Source of the DNA: Rattus norvegicus | Lineage: Eukaryota; Chordata; Mammalia; Rodentia; Muridae | Length of the DNA stretch: 64,000 bases | NCBI RefSeq assembly: GCF_036323735.1 | Contig: NC_086028.1 | Coordinates: forward strand, 43,010,501-43,074,500 | Direction: 5' to 3' | Part shown: positions 10,901 to 21,012 of the stretch, piece after piece | Numbering within the stretch: position 1 is the stretch's first letter | Layout: each line of letters opens with the position of its first letter | The notes under the pieces: model-generated | What the model saw: the letters and a program-made list of their open reading frames with translations, nothing else | Told to the model about the DNA's origin: nothing | The model's database searches: none | Program-made: the position numbers and the translations under genes

Positions 10901-13900
10901 CACCATGCACTGACTCAATAATCCTGTTTTGATTATTTTTTGTCATTTTATTATATTTATATTTACTTTTATTACTGGGAATAGGTTTTTGTTTATTGCA
11001 AAATATATGACCCATATGGTTTCTACACTATATTATCAACTTAGGTATATATTATTACTGTATTATTACTTGCAATGTAAATTTATTTTATTCAATTTTA
11101 TTCAACCTAGCCATTTTACACTCATTTTGTATATGAGAGATACTTCTTAGTAATGTGCATTTTTTTCAGAGTTTTACATTTCGAACCAATTAAATTTGAT
11201 GACAAATGAGCTTGTAATTATATATAAATTAAACAAAATATAGAAGTTGTAACAAGGAGGGGAGTGCAGATAGTCATTCTCCTCCCACCTCTCAGCAGCC
11301 CATCCCTTAGCTTCCAGATATTTCTTAAGTTTGCATATATGAGAGACTTAGCTCTAAGGAATATAAATTGATTATTGGCATCCATTTGAAAGCAAACACG
11401 TGAACACTCTTTGCTCAGGAATTTTAAAATTCTTCTTCAATTTGTATATTTTATTAATACTGCCCAGTTGGTAGAGTTGTTTTTTATAATAATACTGATT
11501 ATAAATATCTTATTCATCAACCTATAACAAAAGCTGACTTGGTAATTTATGCATCACTGTCAAATGTGCAACTATTCTGTTTTTAGAGAAGTGCAGAAGA
11601 TTGATGACATTGTATGAGAAAATCCGATTTCTTAAAAAACATGCATGCATACAGAGCTTGAAGATCTGAGGGTCCGTGAACTGATTCTTGATTCATGTGG
11701 CTGTTTAATGCTCGTGCCCAGCGTATGTTCATACCAGTTCTAGAAACCAGTGTGTTAGTTACCACGACTCTGTTTCTTTGGATGCTGTCAGCAGCTAAAC
11801 GTGCATTCTTCCCCTTACTACTATCTCTATATTTTGCTTTTTTGTTTTAAAACCACTTTGTTATGAATTCTGTAAAAACGGGGTCATGTAATATGTGCTG
11901 TCTTTGTCCCTTCATCTTATCTGTGTAACTGTATTATGATCTAACACCAAAGCTCTAGACAGCCCCCTTCTGGTAATGGAATGCTTTGTGGGGCTGGAGA
12001 AATGGCTTAGTCTTTAAGTGCTTTGCTACTGAGCCACACCCCTGCTCTGTGTCATACTTTAAAGGCTCTAGGACTATTTTTCTCTCTCTTTCTTTTTTCT
12101 TTTCCTCTTTTCTCCTTTCTTTTTCCCTTGGTTGTCCTGGACCTTGTTGTGTAGAATAGGCTGGCTTGACCTTGAACTCACAGAGATCTGCCTGCCTCTG
12201 CCTTCCAAATGGTGGGAATAAAAGTGTGAGGCACTAGGTCCTGCTGAGCTATTTCCGTTTGTAAGACATACTCTTTTAGTCAGTTTGCTATAAGGGAGCT
12301 GGGGTTTTTTGCTTGGCTAGCACTGGTTGAATATCCCTTATCTTAATTTTGGGTAGAGCATAGCTTATATCATATATTGAACTGATAGCAGATACTATAC
12401 TTGATCTTAGCCAATGAGTTGAGAAGCGGTCTTTATCATAATTTTGGGCTAAGAAATATTTTTAGATTTTTCTCAGATTTTGGAATATGTACCTACACAT
12501 AATGACATACCTTGGAGATAGCAATCAAACAAGGAATTTATGTATTGATTAGCATCTTATGTATAGCCTGATATATGCAAATATTGTTTTTATTTACAAA
12601 TACTCATTTTTACTTATGTGTATGTATATATGGGAGTCTGCCAGATTTCATGTGGCCACCATGTACGGGCATTACCTTTCTAATATTTATTTCTACGTTT
12701 CTTTTTCTAATCTGTAGACTATTGCTTTGATGGCATCTATCCTTACTGTGGTTGAGGAAATGAAGCTGAAATTATAAGTGGGCCTTCCTCTTCCTCTTGT
12801 CCTTACCTCCTTGAGGGATCACATGGGTGACTGGGGTCCTCCCGGGCTATCTGTCTCTCCACAGGCCCAGCAGGAGACCCAGAAGGCAGCACTGCGGTAT
12901 GAGCGGGCTGTGAGCATGCACAATGCCGCCCGGGAGATGGTCTTTGTGGCTGAGCAGGGTGTCATGGCTGACAAAAATCGACTGGACCCTACCTGGCAGG
13001 AGATGCTCAACCATGCTACCTGTAAGGTGAGGGTACTGTCTGCAGGTGCCCCTCACTGCCCCTTAGCTAGTCCGTTACCGTACCTCCATTTCCTTCCTGT
13101 CCCTCCCCAGCTCTGGCCTTCCCGCAGCTTTGGTTATCTTCAAGGTGGAACCTGTCCTACGGCTGCCCAGCCCAGCCTCCAGCGCTTCCATTATTACATT
13201 TCTCTCTTAGAAATCCTCCTCTCCACGCCTGTGTCCTCTGGGTGGGGGACCCTGAGCTCCTCCCAGGCAGTGGCTCTGGATTCAGTGCTCACGTGTTTAG
13301 CCTTGTGATTCTTTCAGTTCTTTGAATGCACAGAGAAGGCACTGTCCTGTGGTGGGCCTTGTGAAGAAAGTGTAGTGAGAGAAGGAAGGGTCACTGAGGC
13401 TGTGGTGTGTAACCACGGTTGCCTGGTTCTGGGAGAAAAGATACCTGGAGCCTGCACCTGTCCCCTGGTCACATAGTGCTCTGGGCTACACACAGATAGG
13501 CTGTGGAAGCTACGAGAACCCAACATGTCTCTGTACCTCCTGTCCCTGACCTGAAACCATTGTCACTGAGGGGTACTGTGGTGACTGTGGTGTCTGCACA
13601 GTTGCAATGTGCTTGAGGGTGTTCAGCCATGTTTAGGAGGGACTGAGCTGGCTGTGGCACCTTTCCATGGTATCCGGAGAGCTAAGGGACAGGTCATACA
13701 AGTGATGGCATGCAGGACAGTGGGGAAGAGGTATTTACAGAGGCATGTGCTTGAGATCTGTGTCCAAAAGAGATGGTAAGAAGCTCTTGTGGCCCCTGAG
13801 TCCTGTCTGTCTCACTCTGTGGTGAGAAGGGCTTTGCCGACATTCCTGTTCAGGTTTCCTCAGGGCAGTGTGCATATTGGCAGCCTAGGGCTAATCTGTG

Positions 13901-15496
13901 TGTCTGCCAGCTCACTGATGTGTGTCCTCCTCCCAACCTGGGCCAGGTGAACGAGGCAGAGGAGGAGCGTCTTCGAGGTGAACGGGAGCATCAGCGTGTG
14001 ACGAGGCTGTGCCAGCAGGCTGAAGCCAGGGTCCAGGCCCTGCAGAAGACCCTCCGGCGGGCCATTGGCAAGAGCCGCCCCTATTTTGAGCTCAAGGCCC
14101 AGTTCAGCCAAATCCTGGAGGTAGCTAATGGGGGAGGATGGGCAGGTAGAGTGAGTGCTGGTCTGCTGCTTTGGTCAGGGCCGGGAACTGACAAGGGTAA
14201 AACCGTGCTAGACCAGCCAGTACTGTAGCCTGTGCTCAGAATGACCCTGTGGGAGTGGGAGGCAGGGGTGAGTGGAGTGGCTTGTGCTGGTGGAGGACAC
14301 TGATCAAGAAGCAGAGATAAAGGACCCAATGGAGGAGTTAGAGAAAAGACTGAAGGGGCTGAAGGAGTTTGCAACCCCATAGGAAGAGCAACACCATCAA
14401 CCAACCAGATCCCTCAGGGCTCCCAGGCACTAAACCACCAACCAGTGAGTACACATGGAGGGACCCATGACTCCAGCCACATATGTAGCAGAGGACGGTA
14501 TTGTCCAGCATCAATAGGAGGAGAAGCCCTTGTCCTGTGAAGGCTCATTTCCCCAGTGTAGGGGAATGCCAGGGAGTTGAGGTGGGAGTGGGTGGGAGGG
14601 AGTGGGAGCATCCTCATAGGAGCAGGGGGAGGGGGTGTGGGAGAGTGGGGAAAGGGGATAATATTTGAAGTGTAAATACATAAAATAGCCAAGAAAAATA
14701 AAATTGAAAAAAAAACAAAGGTAGATGGGGGAAGCGAGAAGTGATGGGAGGTGGGAATGGGGGGAAAGTAGCCAAGGGGCGTGGGGATGGAGGGAAAGGG
14801 GGGAGGAGCCAGTGGGGTGAAGGCCTGGGAGGAGAGCTGCTTGGGGCTCAGGTGGGGGGACTTTCAGAGGACAGTAGGGCTGGAGCGAGTATTGCAGTTC
14901 AGAGTTGCTGAAGGCGTCTAGGGGCTCTGGGGTGGGAGGTCTAACCTCGGACAACTGCTGAGTGGGGTCAGAAGACATCTCATGGATTACCTGTTCTCCC
15001 CCCCCCCACCCCCCCCACCCCCCCGCAGGAGCACAAGGCCAAGGTGACAGAACTGGAGCAGCAGGTGGCACAGGCCAAGACCCGATACTCAGTGGCTCTG
15101 CGTAATCTGGAGCAGATCAGCGAGCAGATTCATGCCAGGCGCCGGGGCTTGCCCCCTCACCCCCTGGGCCCTCGGCGATCCTCCCCTGTTGGGGCTGAAG
15201 CTGGACCTGAGGGCATTGAGGATGGGGACAGTGGGATTGAAGGGGCAGAGGGTGGAGGCCTGGAGGAAGGCAGCAGCCTTGGGCCTGGCCCAGGCCCAGA
15301 TACGGACACGCTGAGCCTATTAAGTCTTCGTACTGTAGCCTCTGACCTGCAGAAGTGTGACTCAGTGGAGCACTTGCGTGGCCTCTCGGACCATGCCAGT
15401 CTAGATGGCCAAGAACTGGGAGCCCAGAGCCGGGGACGCCGGGGAAGTGACGGCGGAGTCCGAGGAGGCCGGCACCAGCGCAGTGTCAGTCTGTAG
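3418..15496 (+). CDS. Sh3bp5l: SH3-binding domain protein 5-like (RAB11 GEF), spliced
   Basis: The coding sequence joins 3418-3600, 9467-9529, 9673-9801, 12865-13026, 13947-14120 and 15029-15496. Every exon is bounded by AG/GT and is a whole number of codons, and the join gives 392 residues, matching the known 392-393. The family (SH3BP5, SH3BP5L, worm REI-1) is a long antiparallel coiled coil that acts as a guanine nucleotide exchange factor for RAB11 in recycling and Golgi-linked membrane traffic. Residues 1-55 are acidic and Pro/Gly-rich. About residues 56-275 are heptad-like helices rich in E, Q, K, R and L (EELEHLNQASEEIN, RLCQQAEARVQALQKTLRRA). About residues 276-392 are low-complexity and Ser/Gly-rich, ending GGRHQRSVSL. 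The start is chosen for the known MADLKKSPGG N-terminus; an upstream TTG in frame is not needed. I recognise it with high confidence and see no damaged residue. Confidence 0.96.
4050..4182 (-). mobile_element. B1 SINE
   Basis: An antisense 7SL-derived B1 runs from agagacaggattttctatgt to gccaccatgcccag, a diverged copy in Sh3bp5l intron 2. Confidence 0.85.
4673..4934. repeat. Two (TG)n microsatellites in intron 2
   Basis: An uninterrupted (TG)n runs 4673-4710. A compound (TA)n(TG)n(TA)n lies at about 4882-4934. Both are within Sh3bp5l intron 2. Confidence 0.9.
6325..6452 (-). mobile_element. Diverged B1-like SINE
   Basis: An antisense B1-like segment reads gagacagtgtttcatgtgg through ctatgccaccatgatgcg. 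It is strongly diverged, so it could be another 7SL-derived SINE. Confidence 0.55.
7167..7500 (-). mobile_element. Two antisense B1 SINEs
   Basis: A partial B1 lies at about 7167-7285 (ending gccaccatgcccag). A near full-length B1 lies at about 7366-7500 (starting gagacaggatttctctgtgt). They are separated by an A/T-rich spacer with a tttgtttgtttgtttt run. Confidence 0.85.
7573..7669 (-). mobile_element. ID SINE (BC1-type)
   Basis: A poly-T, then ggagctggggaccgaaccca through gctaaatccccaacccc, is a full antisense ID element with intact A and B box regions. High similarity to the rat ID consensus suggests a young insertion in Sh3bp5l intron 2. Confidence 0.93.
8262..9038. mobile_element. B2/B3-family SINEs
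   Basis: A plus-strand diverged B2/B3-like copy lies at about 8262-8430 (gttgccttggtggttaagag). An antisense B3 lies at about 8835-9038, ending in the typical gagccatctctccagcccc. Both are in Sh3bp5l intron 2, before exon 3. Confidence 0.75.
9467..9529 (+). CDS. Sh3bp5l: Sh3bp5l coding exon 3 (residues 62-82)
   Basis: This 63-base phase 0/0 micro-exon encodes EELEHLNQASEEINQVELQL plus D, the start of the coiled coil. The acceptor is cttcggcag and the donor is gtaagt. Skipping it would keep frame but remove three heptads. Confidence 0.95.
9673..9801 (+). CDS. Sh3bp5l: Sh3bp5l coding exon 4 (residues 83-125)
   Basis: The exon is 129 bases, phase 0/0, and encodes EARTTYRRILQES through YYEARRLAKE, the second half of the first long helix. 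The acceptor is ttccttgccag and the donor is gag|gtatgc. It is separated from exon 3 by a 143-base intron. Confidence 0.95.
9820..10080 (-). mobile_element. Rodent LTR-like interspersed repeat fragment
   Basis: It begins 18 bases after the exon 4 donor with gctgtgacaaataccaagacc and contains ggtgccacccacagtgggctgagccc. Related copies lie at 21560-22290 (same orientation) and 33300-33625 (opposite), the latter with a TATA-like motif and AATAAA, which supports an LTR origin. The exact family name is uncertain. Confidence 0.55.
10355..10535 (+). mobile_element. B3 SINE
   Basis: It has a gtgaaaaggcttagtggataaa head, a cctgacgacccaagttcattc B box region and a gtcctctgacctctacatg body, and ends in a CA-rich tail with aatacataaatgt. 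It lies in Sh3bp5l intron 4. Confidence 0.8.
10816..10912 (-). mobile_element. B1 SINE with internal deletion
   Basis: It runs from gagacacagtctttctgtat to gggattaaaggcatatgcacc, with the central third missing compared with B1. Confidence 0.7.
10913..12000. other. AT-rich part of Sh3bp5l intron 4
   Basis: About 1.1 kb of AT-rich sequence with no recognisable repeat, splice-bounded ORF or RNA gene. It may hold old, undetectable repeats. Confidence 0.4.
12129..12245 (-). mobile_element. B1 SINE fragment
   Basis: An antisense B1 reads gttgtgtagaataggctgg through gtgtgaggcactaggtcc, preceded by a CT-rich tract that probably derives from its A-tail. Confidence 0.75.
12318..12620. mobile_element. 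Old mammalian DNA transposon relic, interrupted
   Basis: The segments ggttgaatatcccttatc and gattttggaatatgtacc match a mammalian-wide 'gttgagtatcccttatcc ... ggattttggaatatt' non-autonomous DNA transposon, as I recall the consensus. The two parts are split by a U2-derived insertion at 12354-12432. The family assignment is from memory. Confidence 0.55.
12354..12432 (-). pseudogene. U2 snRNA retropseudogene, 3'-truncated
   Basis: On the minus strand the segment starts with the U2 5' end (cgcttctc), followed by ggctaagatcaagtatagta and tctgctatcagttcaatat. These match the U2 5' domain, including the branch-point recognition region (guaguauc, here with a change). Homology stops near U2 position 70, and the Sm site and stem-loops III and IV are missing. 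It is flanked by 16-base direct repeats with one mismatch (12338-12353 and 12433-12448) and has no A-tail. It is non-functional and lies in Sh3bp5l intron 4. Confidence 0.87.
12865..13026 (+). CDS. Sh3bp5l: Sh3bp5l coding exon 5 (residues 126-179)
   Basis: The exon is 162 bases, phase 0/0, and encodes AQQETQKAALRYERAV through MLNHATCK. The acceptor is ctgtctctccacag and the donor is aag|gtgagg. It includes the conserved LDPTWQEMLNHAT segment shared with SH3BP5. Confidence 0.95.
13947..14120 (+). CDS. Sh3bp5l: Sh3bp5l coding exon 6 (residues 180-237)
   Basis: The exon is 174 bases, phase 0/0, and encodes VNEAEEERLRGEREHQ through FELKAQFSQILE, including the KSRPYFELK motif of the family. The acceptor is acctgggccag, with a weak pyrimidine tract, and the donor is gag|gtagct. 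Confidence 0.95.
14318..14722 (+). mobile_element. L1 3' end (3' UTR), sense, in Sh3bp5l intron 6
   Basis: It runs from ccaatggaggagttagagaa through ccatatgtagcagaggacgg-like text and a G-rich gtgggagtgggtggga tract to AATAAA at 14697-14702 and a poly-A. This is a rodent L1 3' UTR, truncated at the 5' side, in the same orientation as the host gene. No ORF2 remains. Confidence 0.88.
14723..15000. other. Sh3bp5l: G-rich intron 6 segment
   Basis: A purine/G-rich stretch (gggaggtgggaatggggg, ggaaaggggggaggag) between the L1 tail and the exon 7 acceptor has several G-runs of three or more on the sense strand. These could act as intronic splicing enhancers or fold into G-quadruplexes in the pre-mRNA. 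No gene is seen. Confidence 0.5.
15029..15496 (+). CDS. Sh3bp5l: Sh3bp5l coding exon 7 (residues 238-392 and stop)
   Basis: The last coding exon carries the end of the coiled coil (EHKAKVTELEQQVAQAKTRY) and the disordered Ser/Gly/Glu-rich tail. The stop TAG is at 15494-15496. Compared with human, one Gly is missing in the RRRG-LPPHP run, which explains 392 rather than 393 residues. The acceptor tract is almost pure C (see findings). Confidence 0.95.
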   Translation, partial: EHKAKVTELEQQVAQAKTRYSVALRNLEQISEQIHARRRGLPPHPLGPRRSSPVGAEAGPEGIEDGDSGIEGAEGGGLEEGSSLGPGPGPDTDTLSLLSLRTVASDLQKCDSVEHLRGLSDHASLDGQELGAQSRGRRGSDGGVRGGRHQRSVSL

Positions 15497-16825
15497 CTCT
15501 GGCCAGAACTAACTTGGTTTCTCCCATGGGCAATCAGGGCCCCCCAGGCCTTCTCTCAAGTCCGGTCTGCTCCAGATTCTGGTCTGCAGCCTTCCTCGGG
15601 AAGATCAGCTGTCTCAGTCCTGTGTCCCTAGCTTCCTCACTGTTCCTTCTCTCAGGAGACAGCTCTCTCTTTGCCTTACCCACCTAGAAGGCTTGCTCTC
15701 TGGCCCTGTCTCCTCTTCCCCTGCTGGCACTCAAGTCTCTCTGATGCTCTCTTGATTTCCTCTTCTGACCTGACTTCTATCTGTCGGGCTTTTCCCCTCA
15801 GGGAACTTGGTCTAGAAGACACAGGAGGTCATGTGAGAATATGAACATCCTAGCCCAGTGATTGGACAGGCCCTTACCCGTTGATTCCTGGCCCTGTCTT
15901 CCCAGAGGGCATGCCCTAGATACGCTGCTGAGTCCCTGGCAGCCTGTGCTCTTCTCCTGTCCCAGCTTGCCTGTGAGCAGTGTGTGAAATGTCCATGTGC
16001 CTCTGGAAGACAACACCTTCTGTCAGTGCACCTCTCGTGACCTTAGCTGCTGTGCTGTGTGTCCTTCAGTCAGTGTCAGATGCGGGAGTCAAACCCTGTT
16101 ACCGACACAGGCATTTGGGCCAACTCCAAATGGCCACTGTTTGTGTGGTGTGTCTCCAGTTGGGCTGAGCCCTTACAATTGCCAAGGTGCTAGTGGGTCC
16201 CTCATGGGATCTATGCTGGAGGGTAGAGATGTGAGATTCTCAAGGCTGAGACCTTGCCATCCCCACCTTCCCCATGTGTGGCGCTAGGCTTGCTTTTTCT
16301 TGGTACAGACTGAACTGGAGCTTGGCACCCTCCTTCAGGGTGGCATTAGGGAACTTGGTGCTCAATTGCTCTCTGTCGCTCTTCCTCATACCAGACGGTA
16401 CCTATGCCAGGAACCTTTGGAGAGCGCTTAAGCATGGTTACAAAGCCTCCTCTGTTGTGTGAGAGGAGTTGACCTGAAGCGAGGGGTCCCAGCCTCAAAG
16501 AGCAGCTCTGGGTATTGGTGTTCCCGGGTTGTGTGAAGGGAAACCACACCAGATCTGGGTGCCTTGGAAGAGCTGAGCTCCTGTCCCACCAGGAGGATGA
16601 GGAGAATGCTTGCCCAGGGTTGGGGGAAGAGTGCCAGTGTCTCGCATGGGATCTCCCAATTTTCAGGTTTCAAGGATGGTCACAATGAAAACCTGTGGGG
16701 TTTGAGGTGGCTGTTCAGGAGGAACAGAAACGGAGGACATGATTGTGCGAGTGCATGTGCTGGTGCGTGTGGGAGAGGGTCAGTCCTGGTTTTATTTAAA
16801 TAAAATAGTTTATGTAACAGTGATG
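15497..16825 (+). other. Sh3bp5l: Sh3bp5l 3' UTR
   Basis: No coding potential or repeat is seen after the stop for about 1.3 kb, to an AATAAA at 16799-16804 and a second ATTAAA at 16835. The true cleavage site is probably 15-30 bases after the first signal. Confidence 0.7.
16799..16804 (+). terminator. Sh3bp5l: Poly(A) signal of Sh3bp5l
   Basis: A canonical AATAAA is followed within 30 bases by T/G-rich tttatgtaacagtgatgttc. It is the first AATAAA after the stop codon. Confidence 0.65.
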
Positions 16826-16829
16826 TTCA

Positions 16830-19596
16830 CTGTCTATTAAAAGAGAAGTGGGGGTGAGATAGAGGGCTCTTCAAGGAGCCAGGATGGTATACACCAACTG
16901 AGAAGAGGGAAAAGAGGTGCCACCTTTTGGGTAGTCACACACAAGCTGAGTGGACAAGGCTGGAGAACCAGTGCCCAGAAGGCTGTGTTGTACAGTAATG
17001 AGTGCCAGGGGTGGCCCTGCTGCAGAGCGCCTGCAGGGTGGAGTGGCCACTGTTAAGAGCACATAATATCCTGGGTGTGTCTGCACATAAACATTAAGGA
17101 AGGAGAGGGATCAAAGTAGGGGCATTTGGTTATTAAGAATGGTGTGACGCTGAATCTTGAATTTCCAGTAGACAGTGGTTTCTGGCCACTGCAGTATCAG
17201 GACATTCACAGAGTGACTCCTGAGTTGGAGCACATGAGGCCTGAGTATATTTAGACACTGATGGGAGACACCTGTGAAACATCCAGTAAATCCGGTCCAT
17301 GGGAGCCCTAGAGGTAAAGATTGGGCTGGAGCTGAGGCTTGTCACTCCCCAGTGCGGCATAAACAGAAGTGGCCCACGTCTATAATCCCAGCATCCAGGA
17401 AGTGAAGGACAGAAGATCAGACATTCAGTCACCTTAAGCTACATGGTGAACTTGAACAGTCTAGGCTGAGACCGTGATGAAAAGGCGTTGGGGCATGACA
17501 GAGCTGGATGGTGAGAGGCCCACTGAGACAGTGGGTCAGCCCAGGAGAGAGAGAATTACCAGTATGGTAGGACTTTAGGTGTTAGGTGGAGGTCCAAGAT
17601 GGAGAGGTACAAGCAGGGCTCTAATCCCAGGGACACGGTCTACAGAGCCACTGGGAACCAGGACAATTAAGCATTCACTGTACCTTTGACAGGTACTGTC
17701 CAGGTCTTGCTTTGAGTCCACCTTCCTGATCTATGTAGCATGTAACATGAGTACATGGCTTTGGGTGAATAGACTTAAAAATTGTCTTCATTATAGGTTC
17801 AGAGTGGTGTGTTCTGCATGTAATGTGATAGTTACTATGTTAGGCTTAATGGGTATTTTTTTTTTTTTGTGTATGTGTGTGGCTATTTTCTCTTTTATGT
17901 AAAAAACACCTAAAATCAACCTTAATGAACTTAGTATAACATATCCTTAGTTCTCAGGAGTGAGCTTTTGATCTTTTGATGTGGCCCTAGCCAGCCTCTG
18001 GCAGGCAGGGTCCTTAAGGCTCCTGGTGCAGTGGAACATCAGAGGAGAATGCTCGGGCTGTTTCCATGCAGTTTGTCCTTGGCTTAGTCACCTGCCAGGT
18101 AAGTGAGCAAAGACTAGGAAGGTCAGAAAATGGTGTTTCCTATGTTTCTAAGTGAAAAGACCAGCCTCCTCTGCTCTCCCCATGCCCCCACAAACACCCA
18201 AAGGTTCAGTCCCACTTTACTAACAACAATGGTTTTTTACTTAACCAGTGTATCTAACCAGACACATCCATTTGTGAGGCCTCATCCCCATTCACACACG
18301 ATCCTATCACATGTCCCCAGGGTGAGTTCTGTATGGTGTCTTCTCTATTGGAGTGCTAGGACTTCAGCCTCTATGCTCAGCACACACCTTGTGTCTGGAA
18401 ATCTTTAAAGGTGGTTTTGTGTTTTGCCCCTCTTGCCCTGTAAACCTTCAGCAGTCGACTTGGTCATCACAGTGGTTAGGAGGTCAGTATCGAGTGGCAC
18501 AGAGCCCCAGAGTCAAGTCTTCAGTCTCTGGGGGGGGGGGGTGTCTCAGAATTTTATTAGTGTAGCTGTGTGTAGTGTGAAGCTACAGTGACTGCTACCC
18601 ATAATGATTCTTGTTGACTCTGCAGCTTCAGATTTTTAGACCCAAGACTCTGGCCCTTGTGCGTGACAAGAAAGTGTTAAACAGAGGTTGCATTTTCTCT
18701 CTTGGCGTGTATTTGACAACTCCAACTTGTTTGAGCAGGGACGGAACTTTCTCCAGCTGTTAACCATGCTCTGTGTGCATCGAGCAGAAGCTACGTGAAC
18801 TCAGAAATTCCCTTAGGCCATAGTGTGATATTGCCTTGATGGTCTGTGTGCACATGGAGGAGTCACTTGGCTCCCTATCCGTGGTCCTGTGTGTAGGGAG
18901 AGGGCTGGTCTAGGTAGCTAACCTCCGGTAGTCTAAGGCACCCAAGTGGCCATGACCCCTAGGCCTTGTGAGGTATTTGGTGGGTGATTGTAAGGTGGTG
19001 GATGTGTTCACACAGAAGATGGGGTGGGGGTGGCAAACTGGGAAGACAGACAAGTCCAGCTTGGGGTAGTCCAGGCTGCTGAAGATACAACTTTCTGCAC
19101 GAGGTGATGCCTGTTGGTATTGAGTTTCTTCTTCCCTGGGGAAGGCAGCTGGTGCTCACTGCACAGTATGAAAAAAACAAAACAAAACAAAAACAAAATA
19201 GACCCCAAACACCACAGTTGATATATTCAAGTGAGCCTTGGAGAAAGGGGTTTTCAAGATGAGTTTCTTTCCTGAATAGCAAAGAAGAACATTCTAGATC
19301 TGTAATGCATTGAAGGAGCAGGACCCTGGAGTTGAGAGAAGACAGGCTTAACTGCTGCCTCATGGTGAACGCTCCGTCTAGGCCACTGGTCTACCCTTTT
19401 TAGTCTTTTGAAAATAGATAATTTATTTTGAAACAATTGTTTACTTATTGGAAAAAATTACATGAATATTTTTATCCATAAAGCATGAAAAACAAAAATC
19501 ACTCAAATTGCATATTTCTTCTAAAAGGGCTAACTTCCTGGTCACCTTAGATTAAAAATACAGCTGAGGGACATAGTTTTGCAGGCATTTGAACTT

Positions 19597-19600
<4 letters not shown>
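16830..19600. other. Intergenic downstream of Sh3bp5l
   Basis: No gene is recognised. A B1-like plus-strand fragment lies at about 17350-17480 (ctataatcccagcatccagg). There is a T-run near 17855 and a G-run of 12 near 18530. The remainder is unique sequence without splice-bounded ORFs that I can support. Confidence 0.45.

Positions 19601-19650
<50 letters not shown>
19601..19650. repeat. (CT)25 microsatellite
   Basis: A pure CT dinucleotide tract of 50 bases with no interruption. Confidence 0.95.
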
Positions 19651-19656
<6 letters not shown>

Positions 19657-20089
19657 TCAGGGGACTAAACCTATTGAACTCCTGATAGACAACTGAAATA
19701 TACCCTACTCCCCACCACTGACCTATACCCCTCACTCCATCATTGAGATACACCCCTCATTCTACCTAAGCCTTATATTAGCAAAATACTTAGAATTGAG
19801 ATTACAAAAGTAACAACTGCCTATACGAACTTCAAACAGGACAAAATGAAGAAGTCAAGGGTTTCAGAACTGTGAGTCTCCTCTGCAGCCCCTCCCTTAC
19901 TCCTCACAGAAAGGTACATCTTCCTGTGGTTTGTTTGGGTCCTACCTTACCATATCTTCTATACAGATGCAAACTCACCTTGATTTGGCTCATAGCACAG
20001 TGTTTTATAATCTGCAATTACACTTCATGTGTCTTTAACGTCTTTACATGGTCACTGGACAGTAGTCCAGCATTCAACATCCCTTTAAG

Positions 20090-20264
20090 GCTGAGTGTGG
20101 GATCTCAGCACTGAAGCAGAAGCAGAAGGACAGGAGATCAAGATCAGCCTGGGCTACATGGTGACTCATCTATCTGAGCTACAGCAGAATTGTCTTAAAA
20201 AGCTAAAACCAGGGGCTGGAGAGGTGGCTCAGCAGTTACAAGCACTTTTGTTGTTGTTGTTTTT

Positions 20265-20359
<95 letters not shown>

Positions 20360-20741
20360 ATACATACTACAACCTTGGGTGGGAGTGGGCCACCTCTGTC
20401 TACATAAGGATCTGGTATATTGGCCACAGGTCTTCAGACTTGATGTCAAGTCTCTTTAACTGCTGAGCTAACTCACTGGCCTTTCTGATAGGATATTTCT
20501 TTCTTTCTTTTTCTTTCTTTCCTTCCTTCCTTCCTTCCTCCCTTCCTTCTTTCCTTCCTTTCAAAACTCCTTATTTTATTCATGTGAGTACACTGTCACT
20601 GTCTTCAGATACACCAGAAGAGGGCATCAGATCTCTTTACAGATGGTTGTGAGCCACCATGTGTTTGCTGGAAATTGAACTCAGGACCTCTGGAAGAGCA
20701 GTCAGTGCTCTTAACCACTGAGCTACCTCTCCAGCCCAGAT

Positions 20742-20776
<35 letters not shown>

Positions 20777-20778
20777 TT

Positions 20779-20822
<44 letters not shown>

Positions 20823-21012
20823 CCTACCTACCTATCTATCTGATTTATATTTGGGGTTTTTTTTTTTTTTTTTTTTTTTGAGAAAGGGTTTCTCTGTGGA
20901 GCCCTGCCTGTCCTGGTACTCACTCTATAGACTAGGCTGGCTTTGAACTTAGGGATCCATCTGACTGCCTCCTGAGTGCTGCTGGGATTTAAGTCATGCA
21001 CCACCACACCCT
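20090..21012. mobile_element. SINE and microsatellite cluster
   Basis: In order: a B1-like plus copy (about 20090-20205), then a B2/B3-like head ggggctggagaggtggctca at 20212. A compound (GT)n(GA)n follows at 20266-20356 and the antisense end of a B3-like SINE runs to about 20480. Next come a CTTT/CCTT tract (20493-20560), an antisense B2 (about 20565-20739, ending ctacctctccagccc) and (ATTT)n(CTAT)n(CTAC)n at 20740-20842. A T-run and an antisense B1 (20880-21012) close it. Confidence 0.85.

Noticed and set aside
20195..20466. ORFs with long (VC)n, (RE)n, (SL)n or (HT)n peptides
   Set aside because: These are translations of (GT)n and (GA)n tracts. The same applies at 4757, 23367, 28476, 34502, 36696, 39704, 43899, 46850 and 56028.
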